From: Prevotellaceae bacterium UBA3627
GTDB taxonomy: Bacteria > Bacteroidota > Bacteroidia > Bacteroidales > Bacteroidaceae
Reading direction: 5' to 3'
Assembly: GCA_002373375.1 (NCBI GenBank)
Contig: DFLE01000055.1
Span: forward strand, 1 to 7,946
DNA length: 7,946 nucleotides
The translations under genes were made by a program, and so were the position numbers. Of the stretch, positions 5,803-7,946 are shown in pieces; the stretch's first letter is position 1; each line of letters opens with the position of its first letter. The notes under the pieces are model-generated. The model was not told the DNA's origin, did not search any database, and was given only the letters and a program-made list of their open reading frames with translations.

Positions 5803-5833
5803 CAAAGTTACAAATTTTCTTCGTAACAGCAAA
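5803..5833 (-). promoter_or_regulatory. Bacteroidetes-type promoter of the purH-mreBCD-mrdA operon
   Basis: On the minus strand, TTTG (5833-5830) and TAACTTTG (5810-5803) are separated by exactly 19 bp. This is the known -33/-7 consensus (TTTG, 19-21 bp, TAnnTTTG) of the primary sigma factor in Bacteroidetes. Transcription should begin at about 5795-5800, giving a leader of about 45-50 nt before the cyclohydrolase ATG at 5751. No other good match was seen between 803 and 5751, so the whole operon probably depends on it. Confidence 0.8.
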
Positions 5834-5864
5834 ATTTTTACTCCGCATATTTAACGAACGACAC

Positions 5865-5919
5865 AAAAAAAGCAACAAAACGAGAAAGAGGCAGGATGTC
5901 ATCACGACAGCCTGCCTCT
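5865..5919 (-). terminator. Intrinsic terminator downstream of the LpxA-like gene
   Basis: AGAGGCAGG (5887-5895) pairs with CCTGCCTCT (5911-5919). After one mismatch, TGTC/GACA extends the stem to the 5-nt loop at 5901-5905. On the minus strand the stem is followed by a T-rich tract ending in seven T (complement of A 5865-5871). It lies 40 bp after the acyltransferase stop and just before the purH-mre promoter, so it insulates the two units. Confidence 0.85.
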
Positions 5920-5958
5920 ACATTTATCAAAAAGTGCAAAGATATAATTGTCTGAAAA

Positions 5959-6738
5959 TTACATCTTTGTTATTAATCCTAACTGTGATGTACGGAGGAA
6001 ATTGACTATATTGTCAATCTCCACCGATGATGGTATCTGCTGCTCTATCTGGACGCACACATTCATGATGTCATCCTGACCGTGGAACACAAGTCGATAG
6101 GCGTTGGCTATATGCGCCTTCACCTTCTCGTCTATGCCATTCTTCTCTATCACGAACGAATTGATACCGCCGTACTTGATAGGATGTCCGCCCGCAACGA
6201 TGTATGGCGGAACGTCTTTTGAGAAGCGGCAGCCCGACTGTATCATCGCACAGTCACCTACACGCACTCCCGGGTTGGCGATAACGCCTGACGAGAAGAT
6301 GACATGGTTGCCTATCTCCACGTCGCCTGCTATCTTTGTGCCATACCCCATGACACTCTCGTTGCCCACATGGACATCATGTGACAGGTGTACGCCTTCC
6401 ATAAGGAAGTTACCATCGCCTATACGTGTCTCTCCACTCTCATAGGTAGCACGGTTTATCACCACGTTCTCGCGGATGATATTGTCATTACCTATGACAC
6501 ACAGGGTATTACCACCGGCATAGTTGAAATCCTGCGGTATAGCGCTTATCACCGTATTCTGATGTACCTTGTTACCACGTCCCAAGCGTGTGCCGTTCAT
6601 CAGGTTCACGCCCGGATAGAGTACGCAGTCGTCGCCCACCTCCACGTCGTCCTCTATATAGACAAACGGGTAAATGGTAACGTTCTGTCCTATCTTCGCA
6701 TTTGGCGATATAACCGCCTTGTCGCTAATGTTACTCAT
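5959..6738 (-). CDS. LpxA-like UDP-N-acetylglucosamine acyltransferase, divergent
   Basis: This 259-aa protein is a left-handed beta-helix (hexapeptide repeat) acyltransferase of the LpxA family, which transfers a hydroxyacyl chain from acyl carrier protein to UDP-GlcNAc as the first step of lipid A synthesis. Hexapeptide coils fill about residues 4-180, followed by a helical C-terminal part. Family features: IPQDFNYAGG (67-76), the catalytic HLSHD motif (117-121; His120 corresponds to E. coli His125), KDVPPYIVAGGHPIKYGGIN (174-193), and an ending like FLRTSQLGLI. By my alignment E. coli His144 is Asp139, His160 is Asn155, Lys76 is Asn72, and the RRG near 204 is KNG. The gene may therefore be a paralogue with another substrate. 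The ATG has AGGAGG 9 nt upstream. It follows the outer-membrane factor by 18 bp, so the two are probably co-transcribed. Family is firm; the exact reaction is not. Confidence 0.85.
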   Translation of the reverse strand: MSNISDKAVISPNAKIGQNVTIYPFVYIEDDVEVGDDCVLYPGVNLMNGTRLGRGNKVHQNTVISAIPQDFNYAGGNTLCVIGNDNIIRENVVINRATYESGETRIGDGNFLMEGVHLSHDVHVGNESVMGYGTKIAGDVEIGNHVIFSSGVIANPGVRVGDCAMIQSGCRFSKDVPPYIVAGGHPIKYGGINSFVIEKNGIDEKVKAHIANAYRLVFHGQDDIMNVCVQIEQQIPSSVEIDNIVNFLRTSQLGLITKM

Positions 6739-6747
6739 AATCTTAGT

Positions 6748-6753
6748 CCTCCT
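6748..6753 (-). promoter_or_regulatory. Shine-Dalgarno sequence of the LpxA-like gene
   Basis: AGGAGG on the minus strand ends 9 nt before the ATG at 6738, within the 18-bp gap after the outer-membrane factor stop codon. It supports the chosen start and implies strong independent initiation. Confidence 0.75.
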
Positions 6754-6756
6754 ATG

Positions 6757-7946
6757 TTATTTTCGTCCGCCTCCGAGGGCTGAATAAAGATTCACCACTG
6801 CCTGCATCTTGTTAAAGTCGTCAGTAACCTTTGATATCTTGGCGTTAAGCAGTTGTGACTCTGCCTGCAACACCTCAAGGTACGAGTGGTTGCGGTCGCT
6901 GCGGAAAAGTTCCTGAGTGTCCTCCACGTTCTTCTCAAGCACCGCCACCTGTTGTGCGTCTATATTGCCCTTCATGCGTGCGCTGTTATATTCCACAAGG
7001 GCATCGCTCACCTCGGCCGCAGCCGTCAGCACAGAGTGCTCCCACTCTTTCTCGGCCACCTCATACTCTATCTGTGACACCTTGTAGGCCGCCTTTATCC
7101 TGCCGTTCTGGAAGAGAGGCTGCACCAGCTGCCCCACAAAACTTGCAAGGAACTGTCCTGGGTTTGCCACCATAGAACCGAGGCTGTTGGTAAACGCACC
7201 CGTGGCACTGATGGTAAGCTGCGGATAGAAGTTACTGCGAGCAGTCTCCGTGGCATAGAAACTCTGGGCGAGTTTCATCTCCGCCGCGTGAACGTCAGGA
7301 CGGTTGGCAAGCAGGTTGACTGCCAAGCCTGTGCTGAACTTCTCAGGCATCTTCTGGTTCTCCAGCTTGCCGCGGCTGATGTGCTGCACACTCTGTCCTA
7401 TGAGCAGTGACAGCGTGTTCTCAACAGAGAGCAGCTGACGCTGCATATCTACCTTCTGCGACTGCACGCCGAGCATCGCAGCCTCCGCGCTCTGCACAGC
7501 CGTCTCGCGGACTCCGCGCAACTCTTTCTGCAGTTTCATCATCTCCCAAGTGTCCTTGGTGATGCCCTCCATCTCGTCAAGTATCTCGAGCTGGCGGTCA
7601 AGCATAAGGAGAGTGTAATAGCAGTTTGCTATGCCACATATCACCTTTGAACGCGTCAGATGCTCATAGTCTCGGGTCATCTCGAGTGTCATCTCCGCTC
7701 CGCGCTTGGTGGAGAGGAGGTTACCGAAGAGATCCACAGTCCATGATGCCGACACTGGCAGCGTGTATGTCTTTGACCAGTCACTCTTATAGTCGCCCGT
7801 CAGCACCTTTGACAGGGTACCCTGCGGAGTGAAGAGCACCGACGGCAGGAAGGCCAAGCGCGACACGCTCAGCGCAGCCTCCGCCTTCTTCACATTGGCG
7901 GCGGCAGAGAAGATGTCAACATTGTTTTCCAGTCCCTGCTCTATGA
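6757..7946 (-). CDS. TolC-family (OprM/NodT-type) outer-membrane efflux factor, 5' end missing
   Basis: About 396 codons are visible; the frame is open to the window edge (IEQGLENNVDIFSAAANV precedes the internal GTG at 7893), so 60-90 residues plus the signal peptide are missing. The family forms trimeric outer-membrane channels with periplasmic helical tunnels that complete RND or ABC efflux pumps. The two-fold internal repeat is visible: the first half has ASWTVDLFGNLLSTKRGAE (about 7690-7750) and long helices to about 7400. The second half has LLANRPDVHAAEMKLAQSFY and SNFYPQLTISATGAF (about 7185-7310). The end, VNLYSALGGGRK, is typical of the OprM/NodT branch. Pump partners (HlyD-type adaptor, RND permease) would be expected just upstream, outside the window. 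A lipoprotein signal cannot be checked. It is 18 bp from the LpxA-like gene. Confidence 0.93.
   Translation of the reverse strand, partial: IEQGLENNVDIFSAAANVKKAEAALSVSRLAFLPSVLFTPQGTLSKVLTGDYKSDWSKTYTLPVSASWTVDLFGNLLSTKRGAEMTLEMTRDYEHLTRSKVICGIANCYYTLLMLDRQLEILDEMEGITKDTWEMMKLQKELRGVRETAVQSAEAAMLGVQSQKVDMQRQLLSVENTLSLLIGQSVQHISRGKLENQKMPEKFSTGLAVNLLANRPDVHAAEMKLAQSFYATETARSNFYPQLTISATGAFTNSLGSMVANPGQFLASFVGQLVQPLFQNGRIKAAYKVSQIEYEVAEKEWEHSVLTAAAEVSDALVEYNSARMKGNIDAQQVAVLEKNVEDTQELFRSDRNHSYLEVLQAESQLLNAKISKVTDDFNKMQAVVNLYSALGGGRK

Noticed and set aside
6757..7893. Outer-membrane factor beginning at the GTG at 7893
   Set aside because: The frame stays open to the window edge with family-like sequence (ENNVDIFSAAANV), so this GTG is an internal Val codon.

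Overview
The window looks like chromosomal DNA of a Bacteroidales bacterium, most likely Prevotella or a close relative. The gene content and protein sequences fit that group, and the clearest promoter has the Bacteroidetes form (TTTG, 19 bp, TAACTTTG). Most genes start without a Shine-Dalgarno sequence, and there is an LpxA-like acyltransferase and an OprM/NodT-type outer-membrane factor. Most of the window is housekeeping. I see no phage, transposase, CRISPR array, tRNA or rRNA.

Layout from left to right. (1) Positions 1-323, plus strand: the 3' end of a gene for AICAR transformylase, the C-terminal half of the usual bifunctional PurH. (2) Positions 324-802: a repeat-rich convergent intergenic region. 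It holds a 42-codon minus-strand ORF, two copies of a 19-bp direct repeat, four units of a 22-bp tandem repeat and three hairpins, two or three of them terminator-like. (3) Positions 803-5751, all minus strand: a cell-shape operon read right to left as IMP cyclohydrolase (PurH N-terminal half), mreB, mreC, mreD, mrdA (PBP2), driven by a promoter at 5803-5833. (4) Positions 5865-5919: an intrinsic terminator for the upstream unit. (5) Positions 5959-7946, minus strand: an LpxA-like acyltransferase preceded by a TolC-family outer-membrane factor whose 5' end lies beyond the window.

How the genes work together. MreB, MreC, MreD and PBP2 form the elongasome (Rod complex) core that directs lateral-wall peptidoglycan synthesis; the usual partner RodA is not next to mrdA here. 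The two PurH activities, the last two steps to IMP, are encoded separately: the cyclohydrolase opens the cell-shape operon and the transformylase lies on the other strand beyond it. The outer-membrane factor and the LpxA-like protein form an envelope pair. The LpxA-like protein keeps the catalytic histidine but appears to lack other residues that are conserved in genuine LpxA.

The points most worth a second look are the split PurH halves on either side of the mre operon, the unusual LpxA active site, the 22-bp repeat array with its hairpins, and the 15-bp perfect palindrome between mreB and mreC.
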